From assembly GCA_017591395.1 (NCBI GenBank), contig WEDG01000719.1, positions 41,166 through 105,165 of the forward strand: a stretch of 64,000 nt of DNA. Reading direction: 5' to 3'. Origin of the DNA: Schistocephalus solidus. Taxonomy: Eukaryota; Platyhelminthes; Cestoda; Diphyllobothriidea; Diphyllobothriidae. The position numbers and the translations under genes are program-made. The notes beneath the pieces were generated by a model. That model did no database searches. It was not told the DNA's origin and saw nothing but the letters and a program-made list of their open reading frames with translations. Positions 55,695 to 64,000 of this stretch are shown piece after piece (the first letter of the stretch is position 1; the number at the start of each line of letters is the position of its first letter).

Positions 55695-56972
55695 TCACGG
55701 TTTCCTAGAAACCGTGGCTGGGAAGGCTGCCAATCTGACTCTTACGACAGACCACGCCATCGGCTCAGTGTATGTGCTGTGTGTGTCGAGTGGCTGACCA
55801 ATGGACTGGGAGTCAGACGGCGATGGCTCCTCCATATCCCCTGAGTTAGTGAATCCTGGTGTGTTCGTTATGGGGGCCAGGTCGTGCTGTGGCGCGCGAA
55901 GACGGGTACGCCGATCAGTCGCTCAATGCGCCCACTCCCACATCAGGCAACTTACCGGCTCGGTCAGTGGTCTGACTTTGGGGGTGGGGGAGAGAGTGAG
56001 GTCGAGAGCTCAGCGCATTTTCCTCACTATAAACAATCTGATGCGCTTGAAACTTTCACGGTGCGCTAAAAGCCGTAGCTTGGAAGGTCGCCAACTGACG
56101 GGATAACTCGGACTGCATGGTCAGCACAATGTGTGTTTTGTGTGAAGTGGCCGACTGGTGGACTGAGAGTCAGGCTGCAATGGCTCCTTCTTAATGTGAC
56201 CTTTATGACACTCCCACTCCGTGGGATCCGAACCAGGTGTGGTGGTACGCCCAGGGGCGGCTCCGGCCGCGCCAGCCACCTGCACACTCTCCCATCTCCG
56301 GTCTTTTTGTCTGTGTCGGGAGACCGGGTTCAAGTGGGGGAGGAGAAGAGAGTGCGGTAACGTTGAGTGCCGCGGTTGGAAGGTTGCCAACTGACACTTA
56401 CACTCAGACCTCGCAGTTAGTCCAATGTGTGTTGTGTGGAGTGGCTGACTGGTGGTCTGAGAGTCAGGCTGTGATGGCTCCTTAACGTGACCTCTGGCTA
56501 TCTAACACCTGTGAGATTTAAGCCATTCAACCCCTGTTGTGTGAAATCCTGGTGCTTGTGTTTGGGGGGCCAGGTCGTGTACGTAGTACACGTAGACGAG
56601 GTCACCAGCAGCTGCGCCCACTTCCGCATCAGACAACTGACCGGCTCGGACAGTGGTTTGACTTTGGGTGTGGGGGAGAGAGTAAGGTTGACAGCCCAGC
56701 GCATGTTCCTTACTATAAACAATCTGATGCGCTTGAAACTATCACGATGCGCTGAAAGTCGTGGCTTGAAAAGATGCCAACTGACGGGATTACTCGGACC
56801 GCGTGGTCAGCCCAATGTGTGTTTTGTGTGGAGTGGCTGACTGGCGGACTGAGAGTCAGGCTGCAATGGCTGCTTCCAAATATGGCCTTAATGGCACTCC
56901 CACTCCGTGGGATCCGAGTCAGGTGTGGTGGCACGCCCAGGAGCGGCTCCGGCCGCCCCAGCCACCTGTGCC
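55695..56972 (+). repeat. Tandem array of repeat A (copy 6)
   Basis: Two imperfect head-to-tail units with a period of about 685 bp: ACTATAAACAATCTGATGCGCTTGAAACT occurs at about 56027 and 56712. A 100-bp subrepeat (GGAAGG.TGCCAACTGAC .. GAGTGGCTGACTGGTGG.CTGAGAGTCAGGCTG..ATGGCTCC) appears about four times, near 55715, 56085, 56375 and 56775. The array ends at CAGCCACCTGTGCCCTG, and the next base begins the sense LINE copy. Confidence 0.88.
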
Positions 56973-56989
56973 CTGCTGGCGACTATGCC

Positions 56990-57200
56990 GAAGGTTGATA
57001 AGTTAATTGTCCTTGGTGACTTCAACGCCCGTGTCGAGACGGACCACGTTGCCTGGAAGGGAGTGCTGGGCTCCCACGGTCTCGGTAGCTGTAACGATAA
57101 CGGCCTCCTTCTGACGGTTGGACGGATCACCGTCCCGTCATCTCCAAGATGAGGATCCGGTTTCAACCCCGACGAAGGCCTGAAGGTAAGCGACCGCTAG
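56990..57200 (+). pseudogene. Endonuclease fragment of sense LINE
   Basis: [40 protein letters not shown], then an internal deletion leading to the FNPDEGLKVSDR-like end. The LGDFNAR motif is intact here, while the antisense copy has a stop at this point. Confidence 0.8.
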
Positions 57201-57216
57201 GCAAGTTAAATACCTT

Positions 57217-58235
57217 TTGTTAAATCTGCCTGCTCTTTGTTTTGATTTCAGCAACCAAATTACCCAAAAATTGGAGGACCTGCATGCTCCAGATGATAAC
57301 GCTACCGTGGAGACACGATGGTGTCAACTGCGGAACGTTATCGAGTCCACTGCCCTCGAAGTCCTTGGACGCGCACGCCGTCAACACCATCACTGGTTTG
57401 ACGACAATGAGGCCGACATCAGCATCTTACTCGCAGAGAGGAATGGACTACACAAAGCCTACACGAACCTTCGGACTGAGGCTACCAAAACAGCCTTCTT
57501 TAGATGCCGCCACCTTGTACAGCAACGGCTGTGGGAGATGCAGTACGCCTAGATTGTCCGAAAGGCTGAAAAAATACAGGGGTATGCGGACTGCAATGAA
57601 ATGAAAAACGTTTTGAAAGCCACCAAGGCCATCTACGCTTCGTGTATCAAGGGGACCGCACCGCTGCTCAGCTCTGACGTCACAACACTGCTGACCGAGC
57701 AATCGCAAATTCTGAAGGGCTGGGCAGAGCACTCCAGAAGTGTCCTTAATTGCTCATCAGCCATCAGATGCTGCCATTGACCGGCTCCCTTAAGTGGACA
57801 CGAAAAATGACCTGGATCTCCCGCCTTCCCTACCAGAATCCATCCGGGCCGTGAAACAGATTTCCATCGGTAAAGCACCGGGATCCGACGCAATCCCACC
57901 GGAAGTCTACAAGCATGGCGGGTCCCGGCTGATGGCAGAACTCACAACACTCTTCCAGGAGATGAGGCGCCAAGGACAAGTTCCTCAGGATTTCAAAGAC
58001 GCGACCATCGTCCATCTCTACAAGCGAAAGGGAACCGGCACCTCTGTGATAACCACAGAGGCATCTCGTTGCTCATTTTCACCGGGAAGATCTTCGCCCG
58101 TATCCTTCTCAATCGTCTGAACGGTCACCTAGAGCAGGCCTGCTCCCGGAAATTCAATGTGCCTTCCGACGACACCGCAGAACACCTGACATGATCTTTG
58201 CCGCCCGCCAGCTACAAGAGAAGTGCCAGGAGATG
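57217..58235 (+). pseudogene. Linker and RT N-terminus of sense LINE
   Basis: Frame 57217-57552 reads ALEVLGRARRQHHHWFDDNE and NGLHKAYTNLRTEATKTAFF. After a stop and shifts, frame 57794-58120 reads LPESIRAVKQISIGKAPGSD, AIPPEVYKHGGSRLMAELTT and VPQDFKDATIVHLYKRKG, the conserved region before RT motif A. It ends with AARQLQEKCQEMR at the deletion joint, about 58235. Confidence 0.85.
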
Positions 58236-58880
58236 CGAACCGAATCAATGTAAACGGCGTTTATCTCAAAAATGTGGAAACCCTTGCTTATCTGTGAAGC
58301 ACGCAACACGAGAATCGACGACGAGGTTGCTCAACGTATTCCCAGAGCCAGTCAGGCCTTCGACTGGCTGCATGCCTCCGTGTGGAATCGCCACAGTATT
58401 CACCTGAACACCAACCTGAAAATGTAAAAGACCGTCGTCTTGACGACACTCCTTTACGGAGCGGAGACCTGAACCGTCTTCTCGAACCATACCAGAAAGC
58501 TGAACCACTTCCATATCATTTGCCCCCGCAGAATACTGAAGCTGAGATGATGAGACAGGATTCCGGACACGGAAGTCCTGGAGCGGACCGGAATCCTCAG
58601 CATCCACACCATGCTGAGGCAAGTGCATATGCGATGGAGCGACCACCTGGTGAGAATGGACGGCGAGCGACTACACAAACAACTTTTCTACGGAGCTGTC
58701 GCTACGGGTGCTGGCCGACAGGGACGACAAAAACGACGCTGCAAGGACACTTGGAAAAACTCTCTGAAGCGACTGCAAATCAACCCGGTGAACTGGGGGG
58801 ACCTCGCCCTGGAGAGACCAATCCCAGAAGATTCTTGAAGACTGGTACAGCAATCTATTAGTCCAACCGGATCACCGCTG
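58236..58880 (+). pseudogene. RT C-terminus of sense LINE
   Basis: Begins RINVNGVYLKNVETLAYL, then [69 protein letters not shown] and SLKRLQINPVNWGDLALERP in three alternating frames. It matches the antisense copy block for block. Confidence 0.85.
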
Positions 58881-59330
58881 CTAAGGCCAAAAGAGCGGCT
58901 CGTAAGTCACAAGCACCGCGGATCAACACCGCCAAAAACCAAGCCCTGCCAACGGTGCCCACGCGCGCGACTCGGCGTGGTAGGACATGTTCGAACTCAA
59001 TGCAACAACAATATCATAGCATCAGCCTCTGCCACACCTGCCTCAGACCCCTCGACCACGACCACCCCAACCACTGATAACATTTTCCTCGATGCCCTGC
59101 CGCCCACGATCAGCGACAACATCCTCCCTCCTCCACCCACTGTGCCGATCACGGTGACGAACCCCACTGCCCCCCTCCCACCACCTCAGTAGCCACCTGC
59201 TATCTCCAACACTACCGCCGCCCCCAGTACCAGCGATGGGGACTCGGTACTAACCTGTCTTCATTGCGGTCGCACATTCACCTCACACATCGGACTGGTC
59301 GGTCACTTGCGAATCCATCGCACAGAAACT
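58881..59330 (+). pseudogene. Zinc-finger tail of sense LINE
   Basis: A first, degenerate finger leads into a Thr/Pro-rich linker (58977-59192: PLPPPQ end). Then comes the intact C2H2 finger CLHCGRTFTSHIGLVGHLRIH (CX2C-X12-HX3H) with the linker HRTETGEIVPGAPTHSRD. The next finger, CSRCLHAFTSHMSLIGHVCI, has lost its final His. Finger number and linker wording agree with the antisense copy, so the tail is a regular part of this LINE family. Confidence 0.82.
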
Positions 59331-59934
59331 GGCGAAATAGTGCCTGGAGCACCAACACACAGCAGAGACCGCCGCCTCCAATGCTCTCGCTGCCTCCACG
59401 CACATTCACTTCTCACATGAGCTTGATCGGTCACGTGTGCATCCAGGAAAGCGGAATCCACCGCGATGCCAGCACATCTTGCGCACCCGTCAACACTTTT
59501 CATATTCCACCCATGAGCTCGACTACCAGCAGCAGATCCTCCCCCAGACTCAGCACCTCCCGAACTATCTTGTCCTCATTGTCATCGCACATGCGCATCA
59601 TGCATTGGCCTGGTCGGTCACTTGCGAATCCATCGCAGAGAGGCTGGCAAACAAGTGATAGGAGCATCAACATACACCCACCGCACCCGACTCAACTGTC
59701 CGCACAGTCCACGCACATTCACACACTGCATGGGCCTTTTAGGGCGTGTACGTCTCCGCGAAAACCTGCGGTAGAACACCGCCGGCTATACCACAGTACC
59801 GCATCTCTCCTCATGAGACCCTGATTACACATGATCACACACAACACCACTAAAAACATATTTATAACCAGCACCTCCCATAAAAGGGGCAGCATGAACT
59901 TCGGCTCCCTCTCCATGTGGCCCACCTACTGCAT

Positions 59935-60140
59935 GCGTGTTTGGAGCCTGAGACTATCACGGTTTACTACAAGCCGTGTTTTGGAAGGCTGCCAACTGAC
60001 GCTTTATATCAGACCACGCCATGAGCTCAGTGTATGTTGTTTGTTGAGTGATTGACTAAGCAACTGGGAGTCAGATGGCCATCGCTCCTTCTTACCCCCT
60101 GGTTTTGGTAATCCTGGTGTGAGTGTCAAGGGGGCCAGGT
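59935..60140 (+). repeat. Dispersed repeat A, copy 7 (head part) at 3' flank of sense LINE
   Basis: GAGACTATCACGGTTTACTA, AGCCGTGTTTTGGAAGGCTG, CCAACTGACGCTTTATATCA, ACCACGCCATGAGCTCAGTG, ACTGGGAGTCAGATGGCCAT and GGGGGCCAGGTCATG match the head of the tandem array at 55695-55890, in the same orientation as the copy before the LINE. Confidence 0.85.
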
Positions 60141-60700
60141 CATGCGCTATTTCAAAAGTTTTGGGTAAAGGGATACGAGGGAATCAGCCTCATAATGGCC
60201 TCACACATGAACATGAGCCCAAGACAAGGTAGTGCAATGTTTTCAGAAAGAGAAATTGCGGGCAATTTAAGTTTGGCTCTCTGTCTACGTGTTCAGCCTC
60301 AGGGCGAATGATGTCAGGGGGTTGGATCCGTAACAAGGGGAGGCGCGTGCACTACGAGGGACTTCTGGTTGGATATTCCGATTGGTTTGGCTATTATGGT
60401 TTATGCTGGAGTTCGACCCTATGATCAGGGCAAAAAATGCTTGTACGAACCTTCTAGCGGACACGATCGATGAGTAGGCGTGAATGCGGGAATGCGGTTA
60501 AGACCGTTTAAAGGACGGAAAAAGGCCGTAACGCGTTAGTAATGAAAATAAATGTGTCTTCCCAGTCATTTGGCTTGTTTTTTTGGCAGGGAATGAGATC
60601 GTATTACACGCTAACCTAACCCTTAGCCCATCCATTGTGCTCGTTAGGGTTAGCATTCGTTGCCGGTTACTGGGATCGAGCACCTAGTCTATCAAAAGCA
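60141..60700. other. Intergenic, nothing recognised
   Basis: No gene or clear repeat. It contains GCTAACCTAACCCTTAGCCC-like degenerate sequence near 60610, also seen elsewhere in the window. Confidence 0.35.
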
Positions 60701-60704
60701 ATAC

Positions 60705-60965
60705 CGTCGACTAGTGAAGGGATTGGACTTCTGATCAACAGGTTGTGGGTTCGAATCTGGGGTTTCAGGATAGCTAGCTGATGACGGCTAATGAGCCAGA
60801 GCTGGCCATTCCAGTCTTCCTTGTCATTGTCTGCCTTTTCTACTACTGCCTGCTGTGCGGCTGCTAGCGGGGCTCGAGAGTGAGCCCAAAGGCAGAGCAG
60901 GATGGTTGAGTTCCATTAGCGAACGGTGAGCTTTTGTCAACGAAAGTAAATGAATTTTGTTCTTG
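60705..60965 (+). repeat. tRNA-derived SINE B, fullest copy
   Basis: The head has a polymerase III B box, GGTTCGAATC (60749-60758), preceded by CGACTAGTGAAGGGATTGGA in the A-box position. The body is GATAGCTAGCTGATGACGGCTAATGAGCC and on to GTCAACGAAAGTAAATGA. Related pieces are at 41452-41660 (sense), 46395-46445 and 49140-49205 (antisense). The tRNA of origin is not identified. Confidence 0.7.
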
Positions 60966-61860
60966 CCCAACTCTGTGATGCACGAGAACTCAAAATTACC
61001 ACTGATTTCAACTCCCTACTTTGAGAGGAGAACCAGCTGAGTACGTGGATGTTTACCGTCAGTATAACTTATAATTTTAACACCTGACAGCCGTGTTGGT
61101 TTGGCCAGCTCCAGAGATCACGGATCACTCTCCTCCGGTACTGCGATCGCTGGCTAGACCGTAATCTGCCGTAATCTATTTGGCGTTCCACTCCCCAACG
61201 CCAAAGGCAGTGGAGTCAACTGTCCTCCCAAAGTCTGACCTAGTCCGCTTTTTTTATTGGCCGCCACCACAGAGGTGGCATCGTCAGCGCCAACGGGAGG
61301 CATGCATTTGGAGGGAAGACTTCGTAGCCGAGCTCCTCTCCTGATCAGCAAGTTACGAGACCGAGCTGCCTGAGACGGCAACATTTATGCCGGTGCAAAA
61401 GCTAACGTCCTCCAACTGTAGATTGGACCTCCCAATCGCTACGCGGTTTATGACTTGAAGCAGTAGTCTGTTGTCTAACCGCCGTAGGTCCGCTGTGCGC
61501 CAAGGTCACATTGCCTGAATAATGAGCAGGTCGACGTTAAACGTAGCCATCCACCGCCCCACGAATGTGTTTCATTCTGCTTAACCATACCATGGGAAAT
61601 ATTGGAGTTGGCAGGACATATTGAGTGCGACATATACGCCATGGTTTATCTCCTCTTAACATTAGCCAGTCGGTGGTACCGAAAAGCCTTGCCATTAGAG
61701 CACTCGCTCTCTTTTACGTAAGCTCCAACTCTTTCGAATGCCCGAATTTCGGTTTCAAGTTTCGTGGGCATGTCATTAGCTTCCGTTTTCTTCTAGTGAG
61801 CACTCCATGTGATTGAGGTGAACACTGCGGCTAAACCAAGGAAAAAGGATCCTCATCTAC
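60966..61860. other. Intergenic, nothing firmly recognised
   Basis: GC-richer than its surroundings around 61150-61400. An antisense 76-codon frame there has no recognisable motif. Confidence 0.3.
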
Positions 61861-62110
61861 TGAGGGCAATGTTGCTGTTCTGAGATTCTTCGTAGGATGC
61901 AGATTTGATAGACATAGCTTATGCCGAGACGGAGGTTGTCTAGTTGTTTTTGTACGGAGCGAAACCGGTTTAATAGACTGCTCGCGGATATCATCGTGAC
62001 AACGTAGATTAAGTTAATGCATCTGTAGTTCCGACAGTCCTTATTGCCTACTTTCTTGAATAAACGGAGCAGAACAAATGTGTTTGAGTTACACTATTTT
62101 GTAATTGTTT
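61860..62110 (-). pseudogene. Weak LINE reverse-transcriptase relic
   Basis: One minus-strand frame reads LRLFKKVGNKDCRNYRCINL, then SLLNRFRSVQKQLD and QICILRRISEQQH. These resemble the P.FKKGD..DC.NYRGI.L ... ILLNR ... DQI.TLRR..EQ blocks before RT motif A. The motif A region itself is not recognisable, so this is a short, old fragment of a different LINE family. Confidence 0.4.
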
Positions 62111-62478
62111 CGTTAAATACCTTGTCCAGAGACGTATGATCTACCACATTCTGGCCGAGGTTTGAGTATGGTTTCGTACGTCTTAACAGTTTTTAGTAAA
62201 TTTCCGAAAATTCCCATCAAAGGATTCAGAAGATAAGTTGGCGAGCATACGCGTGCTTTCGATAAATTCTCATCGGGCCAGTACATTTATCTGGGAACGG
62301 AGTACAAGCTAAGACATATAATCAATAAGGTTCATCTCGCCATACCAGTGAGTCGAATTAAAAGTGGAGGGGGGTTGTGATAAGAGACACATGGTTAAGT
62401 GGCAGTGAGGTTTTGGTGGTCGTTCACAAAGGGAGGGGGGAAGGGAGGGGAAGAGGAGACGCCCTGGAGTCCATGTAA

Positions 62479-63111
62479 TTAAACCGTCGTTGGCCATGGT
62501 AAGCGCGGAGATTGTAGGAGGTTCTTTTGTGCGCACAAGACCGGCTTTCTCAACCGGATGGCGGTGGCTTCAGCTGTTGTTAGCAGCTGCTGACCCAGTG
62601 AAGTGGGATAGTTTGGTGGCACTTTATAAATCACACGGAAGGCTTCGTTAGGGTTCACGTGGTGCCCGGAATCAACCAGGTGTGCGAGAATAGCGCTGTT
62701 TATGCTTTTAACTTCGCCTTTTCTCAGCCATGCCAGGAGGAGTCCCCTTATTCTTTTGGCTAGGTGCCGACTCGTGCGACCAATATAACCTACTCTACAA
62801 GGAGCAAGAGAATGAGTAGATGCACATGGAGGTGGTCTGAGCTGGCAACCTATCCTTACCTTCTCCGTGTAAAACAGGGTTGGTTGAGAATAATATCCGA
62901 ATTCTCGCCACTGGGAAGGTTCGTGCGACGGCTTGGTCAAGGCGTCTTTGCAGGAGTTCACTTTTCTCCACAGTAAAGGTGGTGGGTTTTTCTGGTCTTG
63001 TGACCATATTCTTTGTAATAAATCTATCCAGATAGCCATTTTCACGAAGTAAGTTCTGTATCTATCTGAGATCTTCTTCGATACAGTCGGCCGAACAAAT
63101 TTTTCTAGCAC
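62479..63111 (-). pseudogene. Penelope-like element C-terminus with GIY-YIG endonuclease
   Basis: An open minus-strand frame of 210 codons. Residues about 60-95 read FGYYSQPTLFYTEKVRIGCQ and LRPPPCASTHS. Then CRVGYIGRTSRHLAKRIRG is the GIY-YIG-type core (YIGRT..L..R), followed by HLVDSGHHVNPNEAFRVIYK and LLTTAEATAIRLRKPVLCAQ, in which the Glu of AEA fits the catalytic position. Penelope-like elements combine an RT with such an endonuclease. The RT would lie at higher coordinates, but no RT motif is visible between 63112 and the window end, so this copy is 5'-truncated or broken. The segment just before GIY is shorter than I would expect. Confidence 0.72.
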
Positions 63112-63984
63112 TTTGTGCCAAACAACGGACTACATTGCGTTTCTGTTGGATGGGTACGAAACTGCCGAAGCTCATAGATTTTCAGCGGTTGGTTGTCACG
63201 TTCGCCAGTTTCTGCACGTCTCTGAGTGCATAATCTGAACCACAACCCTATATTAGAACACAATTATAACGACTGGCTCCCCCCCCCCCCAGTTCCAGGG
63301 GGGTTAAGTTGCGGTTGATTTTAGGAGTACGAGGGTTAGCGTTTGGTTAAAGTTAGGTCCCTGGAATTTAGCGCAAAACCACCGGCAGTAGGCGGGAGTG
63401 TACTTATTCTTCTATTTTAAATCAACATTAATTTTCCTCGAGTACCTTAGTAATGTAAACTTTCTTAAGGAAATCTCAACCGACCTGGAATCATCCACCC
63501 TGTAAAATTTGCCTACTGGGAGGGAGTGTGCGAAGGTCTCCCGGTTCATGTTTTTATGTTACTTTTCTCCTCCTTGGGGTTTTCCGTCCCGAAAAGGTAG
63601 CATTTTTAAACTCTCCCTTTCCTCGGCTGGCTGGTATTGTTCATAACAACACCTCAGCTATTGTTCGCTGAGATTTTGTTATGAACATCAAAACTCTCCT
63701 TGGCACCACTTTTCCCGATGCCGAACGAAGGCAGGAAGCAGGTATGGGATACCCATTTTGGTGGAGGAGGCGTCCAAACGAAGGGCGACAAAGTGCGGGA
63801 ACCGCATTCTCCAGAAAAAGTTACATCACGTGATAACTGCCTTGCTCTCCGCGGAGGTTAAACGAACGTCTAACGGCAACGAAGTGCCCATAACGCAGGG
63901 GAAGATTCCCCAGAATCAACAGGATCTATGCTCTTTCTCTCTCTCTCCCTCTCTCCCCTCTCTCTCTCTCACTCACACACACAC
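63112..63984. other. Intergenic with simple repeats
   Basis: Contains a C12 run (63279-63290), the dispersed box TCCCTGGAATTTAGCGCAA (63358-63376) and a CT/CA-rich tract (63930-63984). No gene is recognised. Confidence 0.5.
63930..63984 (+). repeat. CT/CA simple repeat
   Basis: CTCTTTCTCTCTCTCTCCCTCTCTCCCC... passing into CACTCACACACACACGG, next to the start of an antisense repeat A. It may be the simple-sequence tail of that element. Confidence 0.85.
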
Positions 63985-64000
63985 GGCAGTTCGACCGTCG
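63985..64000 (-). repeat. Repeat A, copy 8, cut by window end
   Basis: GGCAGTTCGACCGTCG is the reverse complement of the repeat A terminus (..CGACGGTCGAACTGTCG-type). The copy continues beyond the window. Confidence 0.6.

Larger units (their letters stand above)
56973..59930 (+). mobile_element. Zinc-finger LINE, sense copy, 5'-truncated with RT core deleted
   Basis: Begins inside the endonuclease ([20 protein letters not shown] at about 56980-57040) directly after repeat A. It skips part of the endonuclease, then continues with the charged linker, RT N-terminus, RT C-terminus and zinc fingers. The 3' untranslated part reaches about 59930, where repeat A resumes. The stretch between QLQEKCQEMR and RINVNG, which in the antisense copy holds RT motifs A, B and C, is gone. 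It has many stops. Confidence 0.88.

Noticed and set aside
55695..56972. CRISPR-like or satellite array
   Set aside because: The spacing is about 685 bp with diverged units and no short palindromic repeats. It is a tandem array of an ordinary dispersed repeat in a eukaryotic genome.

Overview
This is a eukaryotic nuclear window. It holds small exons with GT/AG borders, long introns and dense retrotransposon remains. The two host genes have metazoan orthologues (IFT54/TRAF3IP1 and KLHL12). The transposon set suggests a parasitic flatworm: a non-LTR element whose ORF ends in C2H2 zinc fingers, flatworm-type gypsy, CR1/L2-like LINEs, and a Penelope-like element with a GIY-YIG domain. My best guess is a diphyllobothriidean tapeworm (Spirometra/Schistocephalus group). 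That placement is inference from remembered family resemblance, not a search.

Layout. (1) 1-16.8 kb: the 3' half of an IFT54-like gene on the + strand. Four exons are phase-consistent (9325-9496, 10548-10630, 13091-13326, 15919-16078), and three weaker candidate exons lie upstream. Its introns carry an antisense 4.1 kb zinc-finger LINE (about 4640-8770), copies of a dispersed repeat (repeat A), a GA microsatellite and a dispersed inverted repeat. (2) 17.4-21.1 kb: a decayed gypsy LTR retrotransposon on the - strand with both LTRs, gag, protease, RT and part of RNase H, but most of the integrase deleted. (3) 21.1-25.2 kb: AT-rich, nothing recognised. (4) 25.2-33.8 kb: a retroelement cluster. 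It contains a tandem tRNA-like SINE, a 5'-truncated CR1-like LINE on the - strand, and an old L2/Rex1-like LINE split by two later insertions: a younger copy of its own family flanked by a 7-bp duplication, and a CR1-like 3' fragment. (5) 33.8-37.4 kb: nothing recognised. (6) 37.4-54.05 kb: a KLHL12-like BTB-BACK-kelch gene on the + strand. Ten exons are visible and their reading phases agree throughout. It encodes a normal CUL3-adaptor body plus an unusual C-terminal extension of about 880 residues, low-complexity and partly acidic. (7) 54.5-60.2 kb: repeat A copies, a tandem array of repeat A, and a second, sense copy of the zinc-finger LINE whose RT catalytic core is deleted. (8) 60.2-64 kb: a tRNA-derived SINE, a weak RT relic, and the C-terminus of a Penelope-like element (GIY-YIG) on the - strand.

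How the genes fit together: IFT54 is an intraflagellar-transport subunit and KLHL12 is a substrate adaptor for the CUL3 ubiquitin ligase. They are neighbours on the same strand, with about 21 kb of transposon-rich DNA between them, and nothing suggests a shared function. No transposon copy here looks able to move; all are broken by stops, frameshifts or deletions. Many short ORFs in the window are chance frames inside introns and repeats and are not annotated.
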